A program made the position numbers and the translations under genes. Below, piece after piece: positions 32,570-42,732 of a stretch of DNA of 64,000 nt; the stretch's first letter is position 1, and each line of letters begins with the position of its first letter. The notes beneath the pieces were generated by a model. That model had not been told where the DNA came from. It made no database searches and was given only the letters and a program-made list of their open reading frames with translations. The stretch is from Diaporthe sp. PMI_573. Its lineage: Eukaryota > Ascomycota > Sordariomycetes > Diaporthales > Diaporthaceae. Location of the stretch: contig JAJTUP010000062.1 in assembly GCA_021399435.1 (NCBI GenBank), positions 62,001-126,000 of the forward strand, given 5' to 3'.

Positions 32570-34970
32570 ATGGCTTCCGACACGGTGGAAGCAGAGTCAC
32601 CACGGGTGGTGTCGCCCGCGTCGACGGCCGAGTTCTACGACGCGCCTATGTCGCCCCTGCAGAAGGAGGTATCCCCCGAGGCCCTCGTGGTCGGCACGAC
32701 CCAGCTGTTCGAGAACGGCAGCATCCGCTTCGTGCCAATGCCGACCCCGAGCCCAAAGGACCCGCTGAACCTGCCCCTCTGGCGCAAGTGGGCAGCCGTT
32801 GCCGCGCTGTCCCTATTTGGCGCGCTGGCGCTGGCCGCGGAGAACGTCATTGGCGCAATGCTCCCCGTGTTCATCCTCGAGTACGCGGGTGTTGACCCCA
32901 AGGTTCTCGGCCAGCCACAGCAAGGGGGCGGCGGGTCGGGCGGAAACCCGCTCATGTCGGGGATGGGTGGGCCGCCCTTGTGGAAGGTGTCGCTGCTGGC
33001 TTCGTTGCCGTTGCTTGTTAACGGCATTGCGTCGTGAGTAATGCCCTGAGAACACGGTTTTACTCTACGGTGGCTAGTGTCTCGTTGGAGGGATGCTCTC
33101 CCTTGTGCAATGTTTTGTGCATAGGCAATGCGAGAGTGAGGGCTCGGCAAGCTATTCGGGATTGACTCCGGGCGCCTTTGTATACTGAAATACAAGCTGA
33201 CACCAAATGACCATAGGTACTTGCTCGTTCCACTCACCATCGCTATTGGTAGGCGGCCTGTGCTGCTGGCCACTGGCGCGATGGCTTGGAGTGGAGGGCT
33301 GTGGGCCGGGTATTCGACTTCTTTGAATAGTCATCTTGCAGCGAGAGCGTTTCAGGGCCTCGGTGCCGGTGCAGTAGAAGCTCTGGTGGGTATTCGAAAT
33401 TGAACCACTTCCCCATCTCAGAACCTGGGCACATTCCTTGCCGCCTCTTATTCCATGACGTGAATAGCAGTGGGAGTAGTCTTCTGACAAGGTCACAGGT
33501 ACCATTGATAATTCAGGATTTCATGTTCATTCATGAGAGGAACCGCGCGATCTCTCTTGTCGGTGCAACCCAGGGACTGTTTGTACTAGGCCTGGGTATC
33601 TCTGCGTAAGCCAGCATGCATCTCATGGGTGACTTTGGAGTTGAGGGCTAACTAGCAGGCTTGGCTCCTAGTCCCTATGTCGTTCTCCGTGTTGACTGGA
33701 GATATCTCTACTACATCACCGCTGGGGTTGGTATTCTAGTGTGGCTCCTTCTAATCGCGTTCGTTCCTGAGACGCGCTGGATTCGATCTGATGATGAGCT
33801 TGGTATGTCTGTGTTCACTCCTACCTCCGTCATTAGAACAACATGTGTCACATCACGCTCGAGTACCTTACTGAGACCTTCAATCTGTATTAGCTGGTAA
33901 ACAGGTCTATGCCCTCGGACCGGGCGAGACCCGTCCCAGACTGGACGAACTCCATTACGGGCCGCGCACCAAATTCAGCAACTTCGGAATTTTCAACGTC
34001 CGCACAGAGTGGGGACTGGCGGTCCGTTCGATTTGGGAGATGATAAAGACAACCTTTTTCCCCAACGTGCTGTGGGTGATCCTGATCAATTCCAGTTCGT
34101 ACCATTCTTCTCCTTTTTACGTATCCCCTTCTTCCTTCTTTCATGTTTTGGAATGTTCCAGAATGTATCACTTTTGGATCCGTAGCAGGCGACTCACACG
34201 TATCAGTGTTCTCGGCTATACAAAACGCCAACGCCCAGGTCGTCTCATCTGTTCAGATCGCCGCCGGGTGGTCGTTCGAGACGACCGGCCTGGTTTTCGT
34301 GCCATTTGTCATCGCCAGTCCCTTCGTGTGGTTGTTTGGAGGGTTCCTAGCAGACAAGGTATCGAACTGGCACGCCAAACGGAACAGCGGCCGAAGGGAG
34401 CCAGAGGCACACCTGCTTAGTCTGATCGTGCCACTGTCAGCGGGTATCGTGGGGCCCATTGTGGTCGGCTATGCTGGCGAGAATATTGGCAAGGTCCCAA
34501 CAATTGTAATATTGGTAGGGGTCTTTCTTATTGCTTTTGGGTACCTGACGACAAGTGCGGTCGTCTCAGTCTACCTGGTCGAGAGCTATCCCCGTTTTGC
34601 AGGGTAAGTCACACAGTCCAGCCGTCTCACTTCTGCCCACCTCCACTCACTACGTGTTAGACCTGTTCTTGTCAATGTCTCCTCTCTGCGTCTTGTGGTA
34701 GGCTTCGCACTGTCTTTCGACATGACAACCTGGGTCGAGCAACTCGGTTTCATGGCAAACTTCGCCATCTACGGTGGCATAATGGCCGCATTCGCTTTGG
34801 GCGGACCGATCATGTACATTTACGGAAAAAGAATACGTGCTTGGACTGCCGGTCGACTGGAGAGCCCTTACGATCAGATGCAAGTTGATGCGGAAAAGGC
34901 CAGGGGCCAAGGTGATGAGAAGAAGGTTGCTACTGATGTCCCAGATGCTGCCGCATTGGGGGATTCTTGA
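32570..34970 (+). CDS. MFS transporter (12-TM, drug:H+ antiporter type)
   Basis: Seven exons: 32570-33033, 33217-33385, 33499-33605, 33672-33802, 33894-34094, 34207-34603 and 34661-34970. The total is 592 aa and all six joins keep frame. A soluble N-terminus of about 65 residues carries the PKDPLNLPLWRKWAA motif seen before TM1 in fungal DHA1-like transporters. The following segments include AIGRRPVLLATGAMAW (TM2-3 loop, replacing the usual D-R-x-G-R), RAFQGLGAGAVEAL, a central cytoplasmic loop with YGPRTKFSNFGIFN, and six further membrane helices ending VEQLGFMANFAIYGGIMAAF. The plasma membrane is the likely site, and the substrate cannot be told from sequence. The fifth intron (34095-34206) is the repeated element described separately. 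A Gly-rich insert with QQGGGGSGG sits in the first external loop. Confidence 0.9.
34095..34206 (+). repeat. introner-like element, copy A (intron 5 of the MFS gene)
   Basis: This 112-nt intron (GTTCGT...ATCAG) shares a 53-nt core (34137-34189) with the intron at 38005-38108, at 49 of 53 positions, in the same orientation relative to transcription. Flanking matches include TCTTCTCCT near the 5' end and AGGATCCGTAGCAGG-like sequence near the 3' end. Splicing it out joins TM helix codons to give NSMFSAIQNA in frame. No terminal repeats or coding capacity. Confidence 0.85.
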
Positions 34971-35886
34971 AGGGGATTCACTTCAGTCGAGAGGTTCACG
35001 CTCTTCAGAGCTGGACTCGGACAATCCCAGCTGAAGCAAGGCTTTGATTTCAGGGTACTATTCAAAAGCTGATTAGCCTTTGCATGTTGGACGAGATTTA
35101 TGGGCAATGTGTGTGATTTCGAAGGACTCGTGAAAGCAGTATAAAAAGAGGGCTTCTAGGCTGTACTTTACTTTAGGCAAGGCAATAAATATAATTGGTC
35201 CCCAATGTCTGAAAGCAAGCCACACAGAACCCAGACCAGTCTACCGTCTATAAAATCTATCCTTCCAAAACTTGAGTCTCAATAACAGAGCATCAAGCAG
35301 GTTGTATTGTCAAAACACTAAGTTGCTCAACAGCATTGAGTTCTCTAGTGTGGAAGATCGATCCACTTGAGCCTTGAGCTTTCCGTATAACCCCCGGGCG
35401 ACCGCTTTCACCTCCAAGGTTTCCAATGCCATCACCTACCATTTCAATCTTGATCCTGTCCGTTTTGAGGATGAGGTAAGTCTCAGCTGGTTCATTCCGG
35501 GAATTTTCACATCAAGTCAGTGGCACCCTGCTAGGGGCAGTCTTCAAGGGGTTCAAAGGTCAAAGGAGGTGTTTGAGGATGCTAATATGATTTGATTTGT
35601 TGGCCTTTGGGTTTGCCTCCAGTAGTAAGTCGAGTCCACAAATTGCACTTCTCAGTGTCATTTCTGAACAGAAGTACAGGAATAACCCGGGTGATGTAAA
35701 TGTCCAAGAAGACAGACTCTCGCAGTAAAATCTCCTTCACCTTCAAAAGAACGGTGCTGAATGGAACTGCACCCCCGGCCTTGAAGCTTAGGCAAATGAA
35801 AACTCAACAGAAGCAAGTAGTCGAGCTTGTGTGGCACATTGATTGCACTACTGCAGAGGTAGACGCAAAGAGGTCGACTGGTGCTC

Positions 35887-35911
35887 TTTTTTTTTTTTTT
35901 TTTTTTTTTTT
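35887..35911. repeat. poly-T tract (25 nt)
   Basis: Uninterrupted run of 25 T. On the minus strand it would be a poly-A run, so it could be the tail of an old retroposed transcript. The sequence just 5' on the plus strand gives no recognisable gene. Run length may be unreliable in assemblies. Confidence 0.9.
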
Positions 35912-36046
35912 CTCTCTTGCATATGACAATCAGATAGAAAGTGGGAGTTGCAGTCTTGTAGTCTTCCTCACACATGTATCAACCGCCAGTGGTAGGCGCT
36001 ACAGCTGATAGAACTTTTCAAGAGCAGAGGCAGCGTTTCCACTGTG

Positions 36047-36081
36047 TACCTACCTACCTGAGTACCCAAGGTAGGCAGGTA
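36047..36081. repeat. inverted repeat of TACC units
   Basis: Arms TACCTACCTACCT (36047-36059) and AGGTAGGCAGGTA (36069-36081) are complementary at 12 of 13 positions, with a 9-nt loop. Similar CCTACCTAGGTACC motifs occur singly near 5635, 6706, 19672, 26420, 48118 and 59132. Confidence 0.75.
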
Positions 36082-36460
36082 GGGTATGTAGCCTGAAGAC
36101 CTTCTCAGCCTTCCAAAGTCCTTCCTCCAAATCCAGATGTCCTTCCTTGTCCCTTGAATGAAGCCCACTCAAGCAAATGTCTACAGCACTGATCTGCAAC
36201 TGCGCTCATTCCCCCCAACACTCTTTCTTAACTGAGTAGGAACCACACTTTCTCACGCCAGTGCCTTCTCATTGTCTCCTGCCATCTCTCAAACCCCCTC
36301 CGACACCCACCCACCTGGCACAACCTGCCTACCTACCTAACCATCGATCTGCCCCACGGCAGCTACTTGCAAAAGTGGGTTTCAAGCATCACACCATCAC
36401 ACACTCCACTTGTCTCGATACCATCACTCAAGCTCACTTGTGCCTGTCCAACCCGCCACA

Positions 36461-38423
36461 ATGAAGTCTCTGGCGTTCATGGTGGCCTTGCTTGGCCTGC
36501 TCAACATGATGACAGTGGCACTGGCCACTGATCTTCACACTGCCTACAGCAACGCCTCTGCCACTCTCATCACTGCCCCTGTCAACAGGAACCAGATTCC
36601 CAAGCCCAACGTCGGCCGCAGTCCTCCCACGCCTACTCCTTCGGCTGCCCCTGGACCTGGTCAGAATGTCGTGGACTATAACTTGCGGAACCCTAGTTTT
36701 CGCATCCCACCCTATGTCCTCCTTCCTCGTGATGGAAACATCCTGCAGGACCCATCAGCTGGTTGGCCTGGTGGAAGACAAAACCCTCGAGTTGGGGGTC
36801 GAGCTTTAGAAGCCATGTTCTCTGCTGACGAAGTCTGGGCTGCTTTCAGTGTATGTAAACGTGCGCCCGACAAGTCTCGCGTTTGAATGGAAGTACACAT
36901 GATGACTGACCTACATCTAGCAAGGCTGGCAACACCTCATGGACGCCTCCAATGCCGGAGGCTACAATCCTAATGTCATTCCGCCATTCAGAAGCGCTAA
37001 CCAGGATTTCTGGAATTATGCCTCGAGCCATTGGCCAAGGTGGCAGGCTGGGCAATACTTTCCCAGTGAGGTTGAATCTGAGATTTGGGATGACATATTC
37101 GACTGGGCTGGGTTTCCGACTGACGCGGACGGCGCTCGTGTCTTCCTGTACCCTCTTACCATTCAGGGCCATTTCGACGGCGGCAATTCTGCCCCCGCGA
37201 ACAGCAACGAGCCAGTCATTGCACCGGGCGATTATCGAGTCGTCTTCGCCGACTCTGGAACGTACCTTGGCGTAGTGAGGTACCGGCCTGGCCTTCCAAA
37301 CGCATACGGCGTGCTCGATCGGACGACGCCCAGGACCTTCCTTCGTGCGAGGTAAGAAGACAACTCCTCTGTGATCACATATTGCTGGAAGCTCTAACAT
37401 GTGTTGTTTCTAGCTGGTTGGCCCCTGTCGATTCCTTTCAACTGCCCATTGCGGCACAGGATGATACGGGTCGTTGGAACTATCCCGGTGTCCCCCTCTG
37501 GGCTTCCCAGTTACCCGAGAACTTCCTGCCACCGCTCAACGTGGCACTCGCATCTGTGTTATTGCAGCGATGGAACCGGTTCGCACATCCCGGCGGCAGC
37601 CAACCACCGCCACGACGGGATCATGGTGCCTTATACCTCCCTGGCGTGGACGAGACCGACCCCGACAGCGCCATGATTGACGATCAAGGCTTCTACCAAT
37701 TCGATGGGAACTTTACAAGTGACAACTTGACGGGCCCCGCTGCTGAAAAGATCAACAACATGCGCTGCAGAACTGCTCTCATCGCAGTCAATCGAACGTA
37801 CCAGGTATCGTGCGAGTCAAACCAGAATTATGACAGTCACACCCTCGACTATCATATTGCAGTCACAGGCATAGGCCAAGGAGGCTATCATGCACACGGC
37901 TGGTGCAAGGGAATCATTGACAACATAAAACGTTACTGCAACAAATGGGACTTCAACCTTTCTGGTGATGTCAACTGCAACACAGGCAACGCTACACTGG
38001 CAACGTAAGCATCACTCTTCTCCTGTCACGGATCCCCGTCTTTCATGTTTTGGAATGTTCGAGAATGCAACACTTTAGGATCCGTAGCAGGACTAACGTC
38101 ATACCTAGTTGGTTTATGGATACAACTATCAGGGGAGATCACGTGGATCACGTAGACGGAATTGAGAGTAAGTTTGCAAATCACATTGTGCTCTGAAAGA
38201 TGGCAATATGCTGACCTGATTCTGCGCAAAAAAAGTGTGGTTCACTCTCCGTCCACCTTGGGACAGTACAGACAGCAATCACGAGTGTATCGCCAAGGCG
38301 ATTCAGAGAGGCAGCTGTGCCACTCAGGGTATGCAGCCGACGTACCCGGTCACCTGCAGGCGCAAAGATTGGGTTGACCTGGAGTTGAACGAGTGGAGCT
38401 GGGCCAACCTAGGAGAAGCCTAA
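36461..38423 (+). CDS. secreted protein of unknown function
   Basis: Five exons: 36461-36850, 36921-37351, 37414-38004, 38109-38167 and 38236-38423, giving 552 aa. All joins are in phase. Residues 1-22 are a signal peptide (hydrophobic core MVALLGLLNMMTVALA). A Pro-rich stretch (PPTPTPSAAPGPG) follows, then an aromatic-rich globular region containing DEVWAAFSQGW and FWNYASSHWPRW. Several N-x-S/T sites and spaced cysteines in the C-terminal third suggest disulphides. No catalytic motif or family recognised. The fourth exon is only 59 nt. The intron before it (38005-38108) is copy B of the repeated intron element. The last intron ends in an A-rich acceptor (AAAAAG), which is unusual, so that junction is the least certain. 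Secretion to the medium or wall is likely. Confidence 0.82.
38005..38108 (+). repeat. introner-like element, copy B (intron 3 of the secreted-protein gene)
   Basis: This 104-nt intron (GTAAGC...CCTAG) shares the 53-nt core (38038-38090) with copy A at 34137-34189, with four substitutions and no gaps. It carries an ideal branch-site-like CTAAC (38093-38097). In copy A the corresponding place reads CTCAC. The shared part covers most of both introns and stops at the exon borders. Confidence 0.85.
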
Positions 38424-38930
38424 CCAGGCTGGCTTGAGTTGTGGGTTGATCTTGTGGGTCAAAGGGCCAGGGAGGCTCTCGTCCAAAGGGGGAAGATTCG
38501 CTTTGCACAAGTGTTGGCACGTCACCCACAGAACAGGCTACAAGACTAGGTCATCAAGAAGTGACAACGAAAAGCTGCAGAACAGATCGATGGCTGTTTC
38601 TTCCGCATACTGACCCTCCATTTCCAGTTGAATGTTATCTTTGAAATGCTCTCAATGCCCACGAACCGTGACGTCTAATAATAAGCAGCTTGTTGAGATG
38701 CTGCCTCTTCAAAACAGTTCTTAATTGCAGGCACAACGGCAATTGTAGCCTTGGCCAAGTGTGCTGCAGCAACTGCTGCCATGAGAGCCAAGTAATGCCG
38801 AACGTTGAGAACTGCCATAAATCTCTTCTGCGCCAGTCCAATGCAATCCTTTCCAACCCGGGTTTCTATGTCCAACACCAAAAACAAAAACGGAGAGACC
38901 ACACAAGTTAACGAGGCTCGGGCACACCCT
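38424..38930. other. convergent spacer
   Basis: About 500 bp between the stops of the secreted-protein gene (+) and LIP5 (-). No supportable gene. Probably both 3' UTRs. Confidence 0.5.
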
Positions 38931-40314
38931 CTACAGCGAGCTGTTCTTATCGTGCTCGAGCGCCACTGCAGCGTCAATCCCACTGGTGGTTACGGCAGCT
39001 GCCCTCTCGCCTGCCCTCTTTCGGATGACGTTCTCGATGAAGGCCTCGCCGGCCTTGTACGACGACCGCACGAGGGGCCCGCTCGCGCAGTAGAGGAAGC
39101 CCATGTCTAGGGCGCGCTTGCCCCACAGGTCGAACTCGTCTGGCGTAACGTATTTCTCGACCTTGAGGTGCCGTTTGGTGGGCCTCATGTATTGGCCAAA
39201 GGTGACGACGTCCACATTGGCCTTCCTTAGTTCTACAGGTGCCAGAGTTGTCAGCTTGATGGTGCCGCAGGATTAAACGACGGCACAAGTGTCTCGATTG
39301 ACACAACTTACCGCTCAGCATGTCCCAGAGCTCCGACTCCGTCTCTCCCAGGCCGAGCATGACACTCGTCTTGGTGATGATATCATCGCCCTTGAGCCTC
39401 TTCACCTCGGACAGCACCTCCAGGCTCTGCCGGAAGGTTGCCCTCCTGTCACGAACGTACGGCGTCAGCCCCTCGACCGTCTCGACATTGTGGGCATAGA
39501 CGTCCAGCCCGCTCTCGGCCACGACCTTGACCATGTCCAGGTCGCCGCGGAAGTCGCCGGTCAGGGCCTCGACCAGCAGGGTGGGCTTCTTGGACTTGAT
39601 GCGGCGGATGGTCTCGGCGAAGTGGTGGGCGCCGCCGTCAGCCAGGTCGTCGCGGTCCACGCTGGTGAGGACGACGTAGCCCAGCCCCCAGCGGGCCAGG
39701 GCCTCGGCGGTGTTCTCGGGCTCGTGGGGGTCGAGGGGCGCGGGCCGGCGGTTCGTCTTGACGCTGCAGAAGCGGCAGCCGCGGGTGCAGGTGTCGCCCA
39801 TGAGCATGATGGTGGCGGTGGCGGCGTTCTTGTTGTCGCCGCCCCAGCACTCGCCGATGTTGGGGCATCGGGCCTCCTCGCACACCGTGTGCAGCCCCAG
39901 GCCGCGCAGGTCCGCCTTGATCTTGCCGAAGTTGGTGTTGGCCCCCGGCGAGGGGATCGGGGTCTTGAGCCACTCGGGCAGGCGGGTGATGGTCTTCTTG
40001 CGCCCGGCGGGGCCGACCTCGACGGTGCGGAGCTCGTAGGCCTCGCCCTGGGCGAGCGGGCTGCCGGGGGATTTGTCGGCGATGAAGGAGTCGAGGGAGG
40101 AGAGGGTTGTGTTCTTGAAGTATGTTGGGCGGACGCGGGCGCCTGAGGGTGTCGTGGCGGGGGTGGCTGGCGAGGGCGTGGTGGCCTGCTGTGTCGCGGT
40201 CGGGTGGTGGTCGGACTGGGTGGCGAAGGCGCGGCTGCTTGCCGTGACTGCTCTGGCGAGGGAGCGTCGCAGTGGGCCTTGGGCCTTGTGCAGTGATGGT
40301 AGTGTGGATGCCAT
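38931..40314 (-). CDS. LIP5: lipoyl synthase, mitochondrial
   Basis: Two exons: 40314-39312 and 39232-38931, giving 434 aa. Intron 39233-39311 (GTAAGT...TGTAG) joins DMLS to [10 protein letters not shown] in frame. The N-terminal 35-60 residues are Arg/Ser/Thr-rich (mitochondrial targeting). Two Fe-S cluster motifs are complete: the auxiliary cluster C145-x4-C150-x5-C156 ([12 protein letters not shown]) and the radical-SAM cluster C176-x3-C180-x2-C183 (CTRGCRFC). The late conserved YVTPDEF and [16 protein letters not shown] are present. The enzyme inserts two sulphurs into protein-bound octanoate, making the lipoyl cofactor of pyruvate and 2-oxoglutarate dehydrogenases and of glycine cleavage H protein. 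It is divergently arranged with the thioesterase gene, 880 bp apart. Start: the first Met giving a presequence; frames upstream read as leader. Confidence 0.96.
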
Positions 40315-41194
40315 ACTGCCTGTGTGTGTTTGTGCGGAGCCGCCCTTTGACCACGCCGGCAGCCTCGGTGGGGTGGTGTTGAGAGTTGTTGAACGTGGAC
40401 CAAGGGAAGGAAGTTTGGAACCCCGAAAATCGCCTCCGAATCGGCCTGCGCCTGCGAAATTGTACATGGATGTCTGGAAGAGGAGCCGGCCGGCAGCACG
40501 TCACGTCAGTTCCGTCGGTACCCGCTTTTGAGCCGGGGCGTCCCGAGGGCGCGGCACCGAATCACAGCGGTGGTGTTCCCAATCCGCCGTCAGTTTTCTG
40601 GCCCTCCCACCGTGCTGACGGCATCCTTGCTGTGAGCGAGCCCGATCTCTGTAATGTAGGAAGCTGAATCCCTCCCGGCGTGGGCACTTGGCTGTCCCGG
40701 GAGTCCTGCAGTACCATGACGATCCCCGGTGCAACGGTCCCTGGGGAACAGAGTGGGCTTCCATGTAGACTCGTGATCTGGCTCACGCCCAGGTCGACAG
40801 TATCAGGAGCATGCACAGTAGCCGTGAGAGAGAGCATAGCATCGTGAACAGAGCAACCGCAGTCAGCCCCTGGTCGGACATTCGGTCGCGCCGACGGAGC
40901 CTCGACATCTGATTCAGAAGCATTCTGGGCCACTCTCAAGTGCCAAAACCCACCCCTGACAGCCGAACCTCGGCAAGTCGTCACCAAAAGGCTCGGCCCG
41001 TCACAGCGCCATGGCCATATCGCAATCCGTATTCTTGACTTGCATCTGCCAGCTCGAGGTCGGCCTTGGTTCTTCTTTTCCGACCCGTTACCCCCCCCCC
41101 TCTTCGCGGATCTTTATTGCACAGTGTCTCTGGCTGACCAGCTAACACAACATACGACCCGGCTCGCCTGCACGACCCTGCGGCATCTCTCAGC
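40315..41194. other. divergent promoter LIP5 / thioesterase
   Basis: 880 bp between two divergent starts. A C-rich tract lies at about 41090-41100. No gene or repeat of note; short frames are antisense noise. Confidence 0.5.
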
Positions 41195-42528
41195 ATGTCG
41201 CAGGAAGGAGGAACAAACCGGCCAACTCTCGTCCGCCCGGCACCTGAGGACCCGGACAAGGCGCCAATTGAGAATGTCCTCGACGTATTAGAGCTTGGGG
41301 TCTTTGGCCCAGTTAGTCCTCGCGGGGATTTGTCCCTTTTCTTCCATCAGAGACATGGACACTGATCTCCCGTATTCCAGGACATATTCACCAACAAGCG
41401 GCCACTATGGCACCCGCCAGGGGCCAGGGGCGTCTTCGGCGGCGCAATGATTGCCATGTGTCTAGCAGCAGGCCAGAAGACCGTCCCAGATGACTTCACC
41501 GTCCACTCATGTCACTGCTACTTCATCCTCGCCGGATCATCGGAGATTCCCGTCCTCTTCCACGTCGAGCGGGTTCGCGATGGTCGCAGCTTCGCAACCA
41601 GGACCGTGCAGGCCAGGCAGAAAGGCAAGTGCATCTTCACGACGACAATGTCGTTCACCAAGGAGGTACAGCCCAGCACAACACCGCCGCCGAACCACGA
41701 GTTCAAGGACAACGTCGTGCGACACGCCGTCCCCATGCCCACGGACCCCGCGACGGGACAGCCGGTCCAGTCGCCTCCGCTGGACTTCGACGACGAGCCC
41801 GAGCTGACCCGGTCCGGCGGCGGGCCGTTCCAGAGCTACCGCGCCGAGGTCGTCAACTCGAGCGACGAGGACCCGGCGCCGCCGCACACCAAGAAGGTGC
41901 GCCAGTGGTACCGCGCACGGGGCAAGATCTCGGAGGCCGGCGGCCACCAGGCTCACATCAACGCCCTGGCGTACGTGTCGGACTCGTACTTCATCGGCAC
42001 CGTGTCGCGGATCCACAAGCTGTGGCGCTTCCCCTTCGCGGCCAGGGACTTCAAGGACCTCCCCGCCGACCTCAAGGACCACATCCGCAAGCTCAACGAC
42101 TTTGAGGGTTTCAGCAGCAGCAGCAGCAGCAGCAGCCGCCAGGCGCCCGGCGGCCGGCAGAGGTCCCTCGAGGAGTTTGCCGAGTTCTGGAAGGACAGGC
42201 CCGAGATCGGCATGATGGTCTCCCTGGACCACTCCATCTACTTCCACGCGCCTAGGAGGGTCAAGGCGGACGAGTGGATGATGAGCGAGATGGAGAGCCC
42301 CTGGGCTGGCGACGGGAGGGGCGTTGTCACGCAGCGCATATTCGCCGCTGATGGCACGCTCCTGGCGACTTGTTTCCAGGAGGTGAGCTGCCGTGCTTGA
42401 GCTCGGCGTTGCCTGGCATGCCTCCCGATATTTAAGCTGATGCTGACATTCGAATACAGGGCGTCGTCAGACTCAAGGGGCCAGAGGCTTCCACGGGCGG
42501 CCAAGGAGCCTCGAAGCCAAAGCTATAA
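41195..42528 (+). CDS. TES1: acyl-CoA thioesterase II (TesB/ACOT8 family), probably peroxisomal
   Basis: Three exons: 41195-41311, 41381-42382 and 42460-42528, giving 395 aa. Introns are 41312-41380 (GTTAGT...TCCAG) and 42383-42459 (GTGAGC...TACAG). This is the double hot-dog thioesterase fold. The first domain has RPLWHPPGARGVFGGAMIA and CHCYFILAGS. The second has SLDHSIYFH, whose Asp matches the catalytic Asp of E. coli TesB. The inserts are longer than in the bacterial enzyme and include a Ser8 run from an AGC repeat at 42114-42137. The enzyme hydrolyses acyl-CoA to free acid and CoA, usually supporting peroxisomal beta-oxidation. The C-terminus is PKL, close to but not a standard SKL-type PTS1. 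Frame continuity supports both joins. Confidence 0.92.
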
Positions 42529-42732
42529 AGTGATGTGGGCGTTCTTGGTAAAGGGTAGAGGAGATGATACCATGGCTACACCGCGGTTTCCAATATTGGT
42601 GGGATAGAGAGAGCGATCTGGTCTCGCGTTGAATCATGTCACCAAACGGTCTGACAAGTTGGCCGCGCATACCATGTGTACTGTAAACATAAGCTCGATT
42701 TCATTGAACATATTTGACAGCTGGAATACGGA

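Larger units (their letters stand above)
34971..36460. other. intergenic spacer with a T25 tract
   Basis: About 1.5 kb with no supportable gene. Features are a 25-nt T run at 35887-35911 and an inverted repeat at 36047-36081. The last 150 bp are C/A-rich with CACACC stretches, a typical leader before the next ATG. Confidence 0.55.

Noticed and set aside
35887..35911. Poly-T tract as the tail of a retroelement
   Set aside because: No element body, target-site duplication or reverse-transcriptase sequence next to it; kept only as a simple repeat.
39289..40146. 285-codon plus-strand frame over LIP5
   Set aside because: Antisense shadow of the GC-rich lipoyl synthase exon; Ala/Gly/Val-rich without motif.
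20605..40314. GCV2 and LIP5 as a functional cluster (lipoate and glycine cleavage)
   Set aside because: They are 15 kb apart on opposite strands with unrelated genes between; both are universal housekeeping genes, so chance is adequate.
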